The position numbers and the translations under genes are program-made. From Alisma plantago-aquatica (taxonomy: Eukaryota; Streptophyta; Magnoliopsida; Alismatales; Alismataceae), in the NCBI GenBank assembly GCA_963693085.1, contig OY856410.1, positions 1,331,284,304 through 1,331,348,303 on the forward strand: 64,000 bases of DNA. The letters are read 5' to 3'. This document shows, one piece after another, positions 47,991-60,688 of this stretch. Under the pieces are notes generated by a model. It was not told where the DNA came from, did no database searches, and was given only the letters and a program-made list of their open reading frames with translations. The stretch's first letter is position 1, and the number at the start of each line of letters is the position of its first letter.

Positions 47991-49120
47991 ACATCACTCC
48001 AGCTAATGTCTTCCCTAAGATATCCTTCTTGCTCGATTTAAACACATGTTTGATCAGGAAAAGCAGTAGCTATATACTTTGAGACTAAAAGGGAGAAAAT
48101 CAAACCAGTAAAATTAATATTTTGGTGGGAATGATGATAAGACCAATTACACTAAAGCTTAAGGCCACTACATAGGAAAAAAGGTACAAAAAGAGCTGCT
48201 AAAAGAAAACGAGGCAATTAACCAGCACCTGCAGTTGTAGCAACTACTGTAGAGAATACTTATGGGGATAAAAAAAGGCTTCTACATAGCTTACTCTAGC
48301 AAATGAGAAAAAGGTTGCATTAGGCTTACTCCTAGAGAAGATAAAAAGGTTGTAGTGGGTGGCATACAACAATGCTAAGAATGTAGGTGAGACTTGTGAT
48401 GTAAAGGAAGAGAAGCCTCTTAGTAAAAAGGCCAAGAGGAAGTGGGATAGAAAGAAAGCCTAGAATTTGTAGCAAAGGAGAATGATTGATGTTGCTTCTG
48501 GGAAAAAGGATGCATAAGCTCTTGCTTTTAAAAAGGTGGTGAAGCCTGCAAGACTCATAGTCATGTGTAATGCCAAGACAAAGGTTGATTGCTAAGTATT
48601 GAGTGCTTGGGTTTCCTAGGAGCAAGGACATTGTAGAGAAGATCTACCAATGGATGACTATCTTTTCTGTATGACTTTGGTTTGAAGTTGCTTTATAGAA
48701 TCTATAAAGCAGATCTATGGAATCTATCTATTTGACAAAGGGATGGCTATCTATTCTTGGATGATCATGAAGGTAATGTTGGAGATGGCTTTCAACAGGA
48801 AATACCCCATACAATTTTTTTTATAGATTCTTTACTTGGACCATGGTAAAGGATGATACATTTTATAGAGTTGTCAACCAGAGTCCTACTTGCATCCCCC
48901 ATCATCTACAATAGATCTATAATTGGGTATTCAATATGAGCATTTCCAAGACCATCATAATATTGATTTCCCATTACAACAACCAAATGACCTGTAAAGG
49001 TGTTCCCTAACATATTGAGTTGTTGGAAGAAAGGTCCTAAATTGATATCCAGTAGTGGTTTTTAGGTTAGGTCACCATGATTAATATGGTAGCTTTTCTA
49101 TGTGATAAAACTCAAAAGTA
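47991..49120 (+). other. Lysine-rich, decayed coding-like stretch of unknown origin
   Basis: Plus-strand translation gives lysine/arginine-rich pieces (KRAAKRKRG near 48,195; KKAKRKWDRKKA near 48,430) in shifting frames. This resembles a broken nuclear-protein or transposon-associated gene. No family motif is seen. Minus-strand frames here are shadows or chance. Confidence 0.25.
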
Positions 49121-50829
49121 ATATCTAATCAAAGTTTTAGGGTAGCACAACATTTTGTGTGTGATGTTTTTTGCATTCTGAACTTTAATGATTATATTTT
49201 ACATGTAGGCATATGAAACACAAAGTTGGTTGGTGATATGAGTGTAATGTAATGTATCATGTTCTTGCTAGACAAATTTCATGTGAGTTAGCTTGGTGAT
49301 AGTTCTCCAGCTGTAAAGGTGACTTGAAAATAATATTACAAATTTGATTCGGTTTTATAAAGTAAACATGAAGATTTTAAAGGGATGACAAGTTTATTAC
49401 CGTGGTTTTTCTTATGCAATCTAACTCAGTTCGAAATATTTTGGTTGTCTTTAACGAATTTGTATACTCCTATGTGTGTTTTTGTTTTTCATGTTGAAGT
49501 CGAGGTGGTACGAAAATCATTCCTACTACTAGGAGGGTGATGCATGCTCCAACTGACGACCAAGATATTCTAGAGTGCTTGTCAAGGAAGCTTGATTCTT
49601 TCTAAGATCTATATATCTACAGTCATTGTCACTGACAGGTTTTTCATTCCAATCCTCATCAATGGTACTAGTCTCATAATTTTTCTCCTCATCCAACATA
49701 ATAGTAGATTCTTCCTAAAATAATGTTATGTCTGTCAACTGAATCATTAAGCATCTCCCTTATATGTTCAACATTATAAGACTTCTCTGTCAACTGAATG
49801 TCACAAACATCAATGATTTTTTTCCGTTTATCACTAAGTATGCCCCCATTTAATTGGGAACAATATCTAGTCATCTTAGAAATATAATCATAATTAGAAG
49901 TATCCACTAACCTAGCACTTTCTCAAGCAGTAATGGTAGGCACAAAGACAAATACAGAGCATACTACTGAATAGGCTCTAAATTGGTTGATTTTAGGCGA
50001 TGCAATATCCCTTTTGCAGTCTAGAAGCACCCCAACTCTCACAAATCTGTGTGGCTGCAATGGTTCTCTTGGCTGCACTTCAAAAGAGGTAAACTTCAAT
50101 ATTGTGGCATATTTTTTTAGTCCTGATTTATGTTATTTTAGAACCGTGCTCAGAGTTGTGGCAGTTGGTTTTAGTAACTATAATTTATGACTTACCTACC
50201 ATCTTCTAGTGTAAGTAATGTGAATAGAAAAGTTCAATGATGATAAAGCTAACACTGCATGAGGTCACTCATATCTGAGAATCTACAACAAGGGGTGATA
50301 ATGGATGTGGAGATGGGGCAGAATCCATCTCTTTACAACCATAAGAATCATTGTTAGTGAACAGCTTGTTTATCCACGTTGCTGTTCTTTGATAGACATT
50401 TTCATTGCCTTTGTTTCATCTCTAGTCCTTTCTAGCACTTGAAACATAATAGGTTGTATAGGGAACTACCTGCGTGTTTTAGATTAAGGAAACATGAACT
50501 ATACATAAAAGAGTTGATGTACAAACTAAGCTTTTATAGAAAGTTAGAAACTCATTTGAAGACTCCTGTACTTGCCTACATTGGCCTTCTGGGCATGTTC
50601 CTTGTGGATTCTTACAAATATTCAAAGCTTGCAGAAATACAAGAAGAGGATTCAATTAAAAGGAGTGGTTATTTGTTAACAAGAAAAATATTATCCAATC
50701 TTATCATCAATAAACATCTAGTCCAAAACCCCGATAGTTTCATCAGCCATCCTTTGTCTAGAAGCATACAATCTCCCTCTTTGGGTAGTCCAGGGGTTTT
50801 TGAATCGAAGTGATAGGTAGATTGTGTAC
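49121..50829. other. Unassigned region with one 124-codon open frame
   Basis: No repeat family recognised. The plus frame 50,439-50,813 is open for 124 codons and rich in Leu, Lys and Ser, but shows no signal peptide, domain or motif. A minus frame at 49,689-49,907 is likewise unknown. The right end runs into a copia 3' end, so part of this may be ruined copia pol. Confidence 0.25.
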
Positions 50830-51095
50830 AACATGTTTAGGCCATGACGTAATAGTTGAGATTAAGCACCCCCACCTTTATATTTCTTGAGGGGGAGTAT
50901 TAGTATATATATTTTATTGTGTTGTGTTATTTTTTACTTAGTGTATTTTTGGCTTTTGGCTTTGTAAGCCTCTTGTACTTTTATCCCATATTGCCTAGCT
51001 CTACTTTATATCTACCTCTCTTGTCTTATAAAAGAGAGGGTCATGTACTCATTTTATTCACTAAATAAGAAATAACCTTTGACATATTCTAGAAT
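50830..51095 (+). mobile_element. Short copia LTR (about 190 bp) with polypurine tract
   Basis: TTGAGGGGGAGTATTAGTAT at 50,888 is a classic copia polypurine tract followed by the LTR start (TG mutated to TA at 50,898). A TATA box (TATAAAAG, 51,027-51,034) and GAGAGGGTCATGTACTC follow. The LTR seems to end in the AATAAC...ATAACCA region near 51,083-51,100. The bases before the tract read like the last codons of copia pol (AP...Y near 50,867). This family differs from the 2.1-2.5 kb LTR copia elements. Confidence 0.6.
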
Positions 51096-52541
51096 AACCA
51101 TTTGATGTACATTTGATATTAACTAATAGGATCTAGTGTTTCCCTCCAAAAAACAAGGCACTTTGTATATATGGTAGTTAGTGTCTATTCTTCCCTGTAA
51201 ACAACATAGGAATTCCATATATATTCATGTGCACAATTTTTCGTTACTTCCAAAAGGATTCCATATATATTTCTTCAGGTTATTTCATTAGATGTGAAAA
51301 TTATGTGTAGCATGAATACATGATCAAGTTTATGTTGTTTTTCTCAGAAAATTTCTATAAAATATCAATAACAAGTATGAGTTCATGTGTGAGCATTCTC
51401 TTCCACAGGAAGTCCACAAATGAACTTGATATGTCCACTCTATATATAGATCTAACCTATATCAAGACTTTGAGTAGGCTGAGTTTCTTGCTCTTTGGGC
51501 AATATCTGAATTCTAGTCATCTAGAATAACTATTATTCTTCATTTATTTGTGTCTGCTTCTCAAGCTATCAGTGGATATGGGATTTGTAATTTATGAGAT
51601 TTCGTCTTAGCATTAGTGACTTCCTACCTTGGGTTGTTGAGGTTATAGAATTCAGCTATATCTATATTTTGTCAACATGGCTTGTTACTTAAAAATGTGC
51701 AATATGATGTGGTTTTCTTTTGGTCATTTTCCATTGTTAAAGTTGGGTATTCCCCTGACTTCATCTATTGTGAAAGAACAAGTGTTGGCTCAACATAATT
51801 TCCACTTTACTAGTTACAAGTTAGTTTGTTTAATAAATGTTGTTGATTGATTATCACCCTCTAATGACCTCCTGAATAACCTTATTATTAGCTTCTTATG
51901 AGTATATGTATGTGCAACAACTAAGTGGCTAAAGTCTTCATTATGCTCTTGTAATGTAGGTGGATCTGACTTATGACAACAAGTCTGATTTCATAGACCG
52001 TGAAGTAAATTACTCATTAGGAAACAACTTGTATACACTGTTGTTTTGGGGACTTGCAGCATGAAGGTAATCACTTTGTCGGTGCAGACAACCTTTCTTC
52101 TTAGTCAAATACTTGCAGTGTTAAAACAATGTCTTAGGTGTTTGGCCAATTCAGTGTTAAAACAGGGCCTTACCTGATTAGCTAATCAACTTATGGAGTT
52201 TTGGAATATGAAAAAGGAGAAGTTGCATAGTCAGCTATGATTCCACCTTTGATTGTCATGTTTTGCACCATAATTACCAGGTTTTAGTTTTCCAACTTCA
52301 CTTCTAGTTCCAGTCAATTTGTGCTTTTAGGTTCTCTTTAGATGTAGTCTATTTTATCTATTAAAAATTATTCAACGTGATTTAATGAATATACATTATC
52401 ATCTGGGCCATTGCTTATATATGTGCTTGTTGGTTTAGTCCAATCCAACCCATTAAACTGGAAATATACAAGTATGCCAAAAATAGGATATATTCAGAAG
52501 ATACAGATAAACTAGCATATCATAAATAGTTTACTATTGCA
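51096..52541. other. Unassigned AT-rich region
   Basis: Flank between the short copia LTR and the LINE 3' end. The short frame at 51,320-51,529 has no recognisable content. No repeat, RNA gene or regulatory array was seen. Confidence 0.3.
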
Positions 52542-52574
52542 TTTTTTTTTGGATAAGTCAGGAGGCAATCTTAT

Positions 52575-55500
52575 TTATCCCGCCCTCCTCATGCGAGATA
52601 ATTCAAACAAATTACAATCACTAATTAAACTAGTAATCGAAAACATGGTAGTACTACTACCATTACATATTTTACTACTCACTAACTGTTGGACCTCACT
52701 AGGAGGGACAACATACTCTATGTATGCAATATTATTTTTAAGGCTAAGTTTAGCCACATTGTCATCCACCTTGTTCATCTCCCTGGGAACATAAATGTTC
52801 CAATAGAACTGCATGGTATTTTGAATCCTCCCAATCTTCTTAGCATACCTAGGATTCTCATTGTAGCGTTGGTCAATCATAGTCTTTTCCTATAGAGAAT
52901 CTGTTTCCACAATGATCGACTGTAAACAATGATTAGTGGAAATCTCCATGGCAAACAAAATACCTTCTAGCTCTACCTCAGTCACATCCTGAGAATGTAC
53001 CTGTCTTGCTATGCCTCCCTTCCATCTGCCAAGGTAATCTCTTATCACCACAACACAAGTCACCTTGTTCTTCTTCACCGCGACATCAACATTTAGTTTA
53101 GAAACTCCACACATGGATGGTGTCTAGGTGAGGTTTCATACCTAACATTGTTCACTCCTGTTAATTTCTTTCTTAAACACCTCATTGTGTATTTTGAGAT
53201 TCTCTCTTATTGCTCTTGCCTGTTGCAGAGCATTCATGATCTTGTTACTAAAAACCTATTTGTTCCTTGCAAGCCAGATCTGCCACTAAATGATGAGGGT
53301 TGTAATAACATGTTCTTCATCGATCTCTAGCTATTTGTTGATCCACTGCTTGACGTTCTGATTATCAATGAAGATGGTATTAATTTGACCCGGCAAGATG
53401 ATATCCCAGACTTGTTTAGCATGTTTATAGTCCCTGATCGCGTGCATTAAAGCTTCCTCCTGCTCCTCGCATCTAGTACACAAGCTGTTGTGAGCTATCT
53501 TCCTCTGGACCTTCTTCTTGTTAGTAAGTAGTGCGTTATGCATTACCATCCATGTGAACATTTTGATTCTATTAGGCATCGTAAGCTTCCATATGGTGTT
53601 CTATTTTCCTTCCACTTTGATCCCATTACCTTCTCGCAGCCTCGTATATGTAGATTTAGCAGTGTAGATGCCATTTTTAGTGTGGTTCTAGACCCTAACG
53701 TCCTTTCCATCCTCCATGGATGGGTTCTTGAGCTTCTTTACCTTCTCAGGTAAGTTGTTAGGCAACCACTCTTCTAGGAATTTGTTGTCCCATGATGCCT
53801 CGAGATTCACCATGCTGCCAACTTTCAGGTCCATCAGTTCCTCCGGGATGGGCTTGAGTGCATAATCTTTCAGTAGGGGGCCTTCTTTCCACCACCTATC
53901 CGTCCAAACACTAGTGCTCATACCGTCCATGGGGATACTGTAGGAATTATCTGTAATGAACTTTGTTCCAGCCAGCACCGATCTACCAAGTTTGGTACAA
54001 TCGTGGTTCTTCTTGTCCAAATTGGACTAAAATCTAGTTCTCATAAGATCTTCCCATGCAGCTTCTCTGCCACTAACAACGTCCCACGAGTGTTTATAGT
54101 TCAATGTCAGATTCTAGTCTTATAGGTCCTTGAGGCCAAGACCACCATCACATTTCTGGTAGGTTACCTTATCCCATGCTACTAAATCTAGGGGATGAGC
54201 TTTGTAGTTACCCCCAAATAAATCTTCAAATGATGCCTTCAATTCTATCACACAATTGGAGAGGAAGTATTGTCGTCTGCAACACATAAGTCGGCAAGGT
54301 TTCAAGGGTCACTCTGGCTAATCATATCCTCCCTGGTAGAGAAAGATCTCTCGCCACCCACGCTTGAAGTTTTCCACTAACTGCGTCCAGGATGGTGCAA
54401 TAAGTGTTCTTATTGACTCTCCTATGAATGAGGGGTACGCCCAAGTACTTGCCTAGGTCGTTAGTCTGTTGGAACCCACTCGACTCAGTAATACGGTCTC
54501 TTAGCCTTTCATCTACGCTCCTTGCGAAGAACAATCTCGTCTTGGCCATGGACACACATTGTCCTGAAGCCTCTTCAAACATCTTGAAGCATTCCTTAAT
54601 GACTCCCATATGCGTAGTGCTGGCCTGTGCAAAGATGATCAAGTCATCGGCAAAGCAAATGTGGGATACTTTCAGACCTCATGCACCCACCTTAATGGGT
54701 TTCCAACTACCTTCCTCCACCTTCTTATGAATGAGTTGAGTGAGCCTTTCCAAACAAAGAACAAACAAATACGGTGACAAAGGGTCACCCTGCTGTAACC
54801 CGCCGCTGGCCTTGAAAGTGTTTGTAGTTTTGCCATCCCAAGAAATTCTAATGTTTCCCAGGAAGATAGAGCTCATAATGTAATTGCATATGTTTTGGGG
54901 AATACCAGTTATATTAATAGTGTCTCTAATGAATTCCCAAGATATTTGATCATTCTCTTTGGTTAAGTCAACCTTAATAGCCATCATTTTAGCACCTTTC
55001 TTCTTCTTCATTATGTGCATAATCTCCTGCATAAGAGTTATATTGTCCACTATCTTTCTACCAGGTACAAAGCTACTCTAGCACCAGGAGATCCATTCTG
55101 ACATGTGGGGTTTTAGCCTCTCCACTACCACCTTAGATATGATTTTAAGGGTAATGTTGTTCAGTGAAATCGATCTGAGCTATTCACATCTCTCTGATGA
55201 TTGCACCTTGGGTATGAGCACAATAGTCAAATTGCACAGCTCGTCAGTTACCTTGTCGGAAGTAATGGCTTCTTGAACTGACCGAACTACACTGGCGTCG
55301 ACGATGTTCTAGTTAGCTATGATGAAAGTGTCGTTGATGCCATCAGGTCCGACGACCTTGGTGGGGTCCATGGACCTGACCACCGCAAGGATTTCCTCCT
55401 CGATGGGGCATATGCCAATCGTTTCCTTTTGTCTCTCAGTAGGGATGGCAAATCTCCCTGGACAGTTCAACATGTGCTTTGGATCCTGGCGACCGAGATC

Positions 55501-56671
55501 AATAAGAATCATCTGAAAGTGGGTCACCACGAGTTGCATCAAATCTGATTCCTTCATCACCCATTCATTGATGTTGTTCTTCAGAGCTCGTATGGTGTTT
55601 CTTCTATGTCGTTGGTTAACATACTTCTGGTAGAATCTCGTATTGATGTCCCCTTCAGCTACCCAGTTGATGTGGCAAGCACGCTTGAGGTCCTCCTCCT
55701 CCTTTAAAATATCATCTAGCTCGGTTTGGAAGGCTAGACATAATGCATCGGATATCTCATTATAATATTCCGCCATTTCTATTTGCAACTTATTAATGTT
55801 ACTGATTAGGATGTCTTTCCTTCTTCGGGCTTCCTTCTTCGTCTTCATATCCCATTTCGATATGGTGTTCTGGGCTTGTTTTAGCGCATCAGGGAAGTTG
55901 GTGTTTGGTTTCCAACACGTAACTAGCATAGTTGGGAAGTCAACTATCCTCTGCCAGGAGAAAAGTGATATGAATCTTCTGGTAAATTGTAGTCTCGACT
56001 GGATACAGATCAGTATGGGGCAATGATATGACCCCATTTTGGGGAGGTGCTCAACAGAAGCGTTGGGAAAGTTATTAATGAAATCGTTGTTGCCCATTTC
56101 TCTATCCATCCGTTTTTGTAACAGCCCATGCCGATAAGTATATCTCATGCCGGAGAAGTCTAAATCAGTCAAGCCTGCCTCCATGAATGTATGATGTGCT
56201 AGAGTCACTTCTGAGTTATTGAAACATTCACTTCCACTTTTTTCCTCCGGACTGACAATGGTGTTCAGATCTCCAACTGCAAGCCACGATGATGCGAACT
56301 GGTTCCCCATGTTGATGATGTGTTTCCATAACAAATTCTCGGTTCCCATTTGAGGGCTCACATATACGAATGTAACAATTAAGTTGTTATTGATCTTGCA
56401 AGTAATAAATTGCATGTGGATGAGAATAATTTGTATTTTACAATGATATTCCTTCGAGCATATCCAAATGCCTCCGGCATAACCCCTCGCTTCTACACGA
56501 TATGAATTAGTGAAACCCATCCACTTGATAATTCTGACCGCATTTTCACCACTCATTCTTGGTTCTAGGATAGATACTACTTTAGGTTGATGGATCTTAA
56601 TTATCTCCTTTATGGCTCTCTGTCTAACATCTTTGCATGTCTCTGATATTCCAGCAGATTAAGTCATCCAT
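52575..56671 (-). pseudogene. LINE ORF2: endonuclease-RT-RNase H, broken
   Basis: ORF2 begins MDDLICWNIR at 56,671 and spans about 1,365 codons with frameshifts and stops. The endonuclease part (longest open stretch 56,556-55,309) keeps GDLN near 56,270, but the catalytic SDH triplet reads SYH near 56,025, an Asp-to-Tyr loss. RT: SFVPGRKIVDNI near 55,060, QGDPLSPYLFVL near 54,770 and the catalytic FADD at 54,643-54,654. A zf-RVT-like stretch has CTRCEE near 53,480. RNase H (53,114-52,600) retains NVD, an ELEG glutamate, ETDS and NKVDDNVAKL, the expected acidic residues. The enzyme would nick DNA and copy the element's RNA at the target. This copy cannot. Confidence 0.9.
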
Positions 56672-57479
56672 AAAGCAATAGGTATATGGGTGCTTACTCT
56701 ATTTGGATGGTTGCCTCCTTGTCTTCATTGGTTTCATCTTCCTTGGTCATCATGCTTCCTCCAACCTCAATTTGGGTGTCTTGCTTACTTTTCCTAGTAA
56801 TTTTTCTTCTATACTCATACATGGGCTTCATCCTGTCGCTCTTCATTCTGGATTCATTGCCCTTCACCTTTTGACTCGGGGCTATCGTATAATCATCTTC
56901 CTTCATAGTAGTCTCTTCCACTCTATTGTGGTTGCATGGCGGTGTATCGCTTTTTTCAGAGTGTGCGGCTGTAGTGCTGTATGTCATGGTATTCGATGAA
57001 TTGTTCACAAATTGTGTTTTTGTAACTTATTTTCCTTCTATTCCTCATATAGTCAATTGATCGTTGGTTTCTGTCTTCTCGAGCATGTTCTCTTCATCTT
57101 CTTCCATCACTTGAATAACCTCATCGACCTCCGGATGAGCGGCCATGTGTGCCTCATCTTTGTTTTTCCTGGACTCACCACTGTTCCTCGCTACCCCCTT
57201 TTCGACCCCGGTTCTAGCCTCCACTGCCTCCTTCTTGGTTTCTACATTCTCGAACACCTTCTTCTTATGCCATTCTTTGGTACTCTTGGCCTTACTTTGC
57301 CCATGTTCATTGGATGTATGTTGCTCATTAGTGGATTTAGCCGTTCTGCTACTATTGTTCTCCTCAGGAACAACGTTTTCGAGGCTAGCAAATGCATTCG
57401 TGGTGGTTGCATTTTGTTGGATTCTCCCTTCTTACCTATTTTTCTTGGTTCCTCTTTGTCTGTTATTTCCTTTCATTCT
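56672..57479 (-). pseudogene. LINE ORF1 C-terminal/linker region, broken
   Basis: Charged, low-complexity minus-strand coding remnants lie between the zinc knuckle and ORF2: a Glu/Lys-rich stretch at 57,045-57,257 and a Lys/Thr-rich stretch at 56,694-57,008. They are split by stops and frame changes. This is the variable tail expected for plant LINE ORF1; it has no motif. Confidence 0.55.
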
Positions 57480-58227
57480 CTATTGCTGCCACTCCTCTCG
57501 ACTGCTTCTAGTCTCTTTTGTTCGATTCCCCTCGGGTGCATCCTCTTCTCTGGGAGGTTTATCTATCTGAGCATGTCGACAGTGTTGTGCCTTATGTCCT
57601 GCCTTCCCACAGATAGTGCAGAAATCTGGCTCCACCTCGTATTCCACCGCATACTCAATGCCATTGATATATATTGTCGGGTGAAGATTTTTTGTGGTAT
57701 CTATTTCAATGGCCAGTCTAGCAAACTTACTCCTAGTTCTAAGAGTTGTGTGGTTATCTACTTTTATGAGTCTCCCCAGCGCCAGTCCTATATACTCGAA
57801 GAGAGTAGGAACATACAAGTGTAATGGCAGATCTAATATACGTGCCCAAGTCACCACGTAATCAGGCATCTCATTTGTCAGTTTGAAAGAGGGCTTCTCG
57901 TCCTAGACCGCCAAGTAGCAGCCGAATATCTTCCAAGGTCCTCCAGTCATCGCAGTTTCGTAGTCACCTTTGTAGGACAACTGGACGACATAGTGTCCCA
58001 AATCAAGTTCATACATGTTCAATTGCCCCTTGGGGTTCTAGAGAAATTTGATCTGGTCCCTCATTGTCATGAATCCAATATCCATTCTGAGAAGCCGTAT
58101 CACGATGGCGTACTGCTATGGTCACACGCGCCCCTCTTCCGCCTCTAGCTCAATGAATATGTCCGATGCCCCGTCGATGGTGGACATCTCAACGGCCCTA
58201 TCCTCAAGATCATTCTTGTACAACTTT
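57480..58227 (-). pseudogene. LINE ORF1: DUF4283-like RNA-binding protein with zinc knuckle
   Basis: One minus-strand frame runs through the whole region with four in-frame stops and no frameshift. It contains a GGPWKIFGCYL motif near 57,935, like the GPW...L core of DUF4283. WARILDLPLHLY near 57,830 matches the VWVR..GLP region, and a CX2CX4HX4C zinc knuckle (CTICGKAGHKAQHC) lies at about 57,579-57,620. Such proteins bind the LINE RNA. At least two of the stops (at WxxPKG and AVx contexts) look like Trp TGG changed to TAG. The start is lost to the LTR inserted at 58,228. Confidence 0.85.
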
Positions 58228-59178
58228 TGTTACAACCCCAATTTTTGGGTTCCTTTGGTGAGGAATGAAATTCCTCACATTAAAGATATTGGAACAAATA
58301 ATGATATAATTTGTTTTGAATAAATAGATTTCGTTTACAATAGACTTGATGATTGTGTTGTGGGCTTTATTGGCTATTGGGCCCAATAACATGGAAATCT
58401 AATTAATAAATGAATAATTGAGTTTTTGAGAAAAGAAAGATATGGAAACCTCTAGAAGGCAAATCCAAAGAGGGATTTCGTACCTCTTGGGTTCCTTGGG
58501 TTCCAAGGAGTCCAAAGTTGCATAAAGAGTGCAAAAAGAAAAAAAAAGATTAATTAAGTAATTCTTTAGTAAGAAAGAAATTGAAAATAATGTTAAAATG
58601 TTGGAAATAAGTGGAAAAAGGTATAATTGAGTTATCCTTTGTGGAATTTCGTATCCCAAGAATTCCTAATGATAAAAGGAATATCAATGAAGAAAATAAA
58701 AGAGAAATAAATAGAAATCCTCAAAAAGAAATATTTTAATAAGAACTCAACATGATAATGTGAAACAATGCATATTAATGCATTTAAGGATAATGAGTAT
58801 TCCTTAAAAAGGAATTTCGAATTCTTTGAGTTTCTTGGGGTCCATGGAGCCCCAATAAAGAGGATAGAAAGAGGAAATACCAAGATTGCAAAATAAGAGC
58901 ATAATGTGATGTATTATTGATGAATTTTGTAATGTTAGTAAAAGGAAGTATTTTCTATTAAAAGAAAGCTTAATTTCGTGCCAATACATAAAAGGCAAGT
59001 ACAAGGAAGATAAAAGAGGTAATTTTCGAAATCCTAAATAATTAAGAAAAAGAAAGAATATCAAAGGGATGAGGGAGAGAGAGAAGATTTGCTTCCTAAA
59101 TTAAGGAAAGTCATTTCCTATTGGGAAAGGGACTTGTTCCCTTTTATATGAAGGTCTTGGGACTTGGGTGCCCTCCCC

Positions 59179-59186
59179 TATATAAG
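59179..59186 (+). promoter_or_regulatory. TATA box of family A LTR, copy 4
   Basis: TATATAAGGGGTAGAGCCC, followed by CTTCTTCTTCTCCTTCTTC (about 59,232) and AAACAAACCCTAAG, a pyrimidine tract plus telo-box (about 59,254). Same layout as in the other copies. Confidence 0.6.
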
Positions 59187-60616
59187 GGGTAGAGCCCAGA
59201 GATGAGTTACAGGAGGTTCCACAAATTCTTATCTTCTTCTTCTCCTTCTTCGTAAACAAACCCTAAGATAAAGGAGTCGTGCGGCCATGGGGCAACAAGG
59301 AACCATTAAGTAGACTGGATGGATGTGGGACGCGCCCCAGACCACCGAGAAGTGATTGGTCACCATCGTCTTACTCCCATTCTCACACAGCGCCTGTTGG
59401 AGGGCTGTAACTCCGCCAAAAGCATGGGCTTGGCATTCATGAGATTGGTCGTCTCGGCCACAAGTTGAGGCTTGTTCGTCTGCGATAGGGGGTGGCGGAG
59501 GCAGGGAGGAGATTTCCGGTGAGGTTCGAGCTTTGATGCGGTGGGAGCCAGCCCGCGAATCACTGCAGGTCGGCGGTCGCAGGTGGAAATCGCAAGGAAG
59601 AAGAAGAACATGGCGCATGGACAAAAAGGCCCCTCCAAGGCTTGAAGAGATGGGGCAACACGCGGGGGTAATTCCATAATTTGGTTATGTCTTAAACCAG
59701 TCGGACTACGCTGCATGTTTCGAGCGATGTGGTGCGCTCCGATTGGCCAGAGTAAGTGATTTATTGCAAAAATTGTATCTAAATATTGGTAGCTCTGATG
59801 AGATCATGCAAAATATGAAAATTGCTCAGAAAATTGAGAGGAATCTAAATAAAATGTATTTAAAGCCTAATTCTGATTTCAATTCGAAAAGTAATGGAGG
59901 TTATTAGCTTTAGATGTAATAATGTTTAAAGAACCCTATTTTGATATGATTAAAGTGATTAGTAGGGTTTAATAGCTGATTAAAGTGGATATTAGCCTGT
60001 TTATGATAAAAAGGAACATTAGGAAGAAAAAGGATGAACTTTGCATCTAATTAGTTAATTTGGAGTTTCATATGCATGAATATACTTTAATGGGCCTTGA
60101 AACCCTAATGTTGATTAATTTGACTATTAATGGCTTTAATTGATTAATTTCATGATTAAAGTTGGAATATGCTATTTTGAGCATTAAAGTTCCTAATTTG
60201 TGGATAAATACCCTAAATGTGGTAATTAGGGTTTTCTCATGAATAAAAGGTGGAATTAATGGCAAATTGAGTTCTTATGTGTTTTGGACGATAATCAACT
60301 ATGAATTGATGATAAATGTGTATAACGATCTTGTCATGGATTAAAAGGATAAAAATAGTAGCTTTGATAAAAAGAGGCTTGATGAGATTAATTAATGGTT
60401 AATTATGCCTTTAATCTGGAATTGAGGATCTGATGTGGAAATAATTAGGGTTTGTGATCAATTATGTTAAATTAGGGTTTAAAATAGTAAAAGATGAAGT
60501 GAAGCCATAATTGCAATAGAAACCCAAAAAATGAATTAGAAACCCTAGGAAGCGAGCTAGGTTTAATGGATCTTGATGACATGAATAATAAAAATGGAAT
60601 TACGTGATTATTTCAG

Positions 60617-60688
60617 GATCTTGTTGAAAATGCTTGCTTGCTTGGATTCTTATTTGCATGGATATTTCTATTCAAATCGTCAGATCAG
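60617..60688 (+). other. Splice-flanked 72-bp segment, LTR copy 4
   Basis: GATTATTTCAG precedes 60,617 and CAG|GTATGTGG follows 60,688. Length and edges are the same as in copy 3, although the element lies in a different locus and orientation. It encodes the same hydrophobic 24-residue stretch with few changes. Confidence 0.45.

Larger units (their letters stand above)
52542..58227 (-). mobile_element. L1-type LINE retrotransposon (5'-interrupted)
   Basis: A non-LTR element read from 58,227 down to 52,542. It contains ORF1 (DUF4283-like region and zinc knuckle), then ORF2 with endonuclease, reverse transcriptase, zf-RVT-like region and RNase H. It ends in a short poly(A) run (nine A on the minus strand, 52,542-52,550). 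This order is that of plant L1 elements. The 5' end is cut by a gypsy LTR at 58,228, and the remainder must lie beyond the window. Several stops and frameshifts make it inactive. All plus-strand frames here, including the 270-codon one at 57,012-57,824, are antisense shadows. Confidence 0.92.

Noticed and set aside
57012..57824. 270-codon plus-strand open frame, second longest in the window
   Set aside because: It lies antisense to LINE ORF1, whose DUF4283 and zinc-knuckle motifs read on the minus strand. The plus-strand protein has no domain and unusual Leu/Phe/Ser richness, as expected of a shadow frame.
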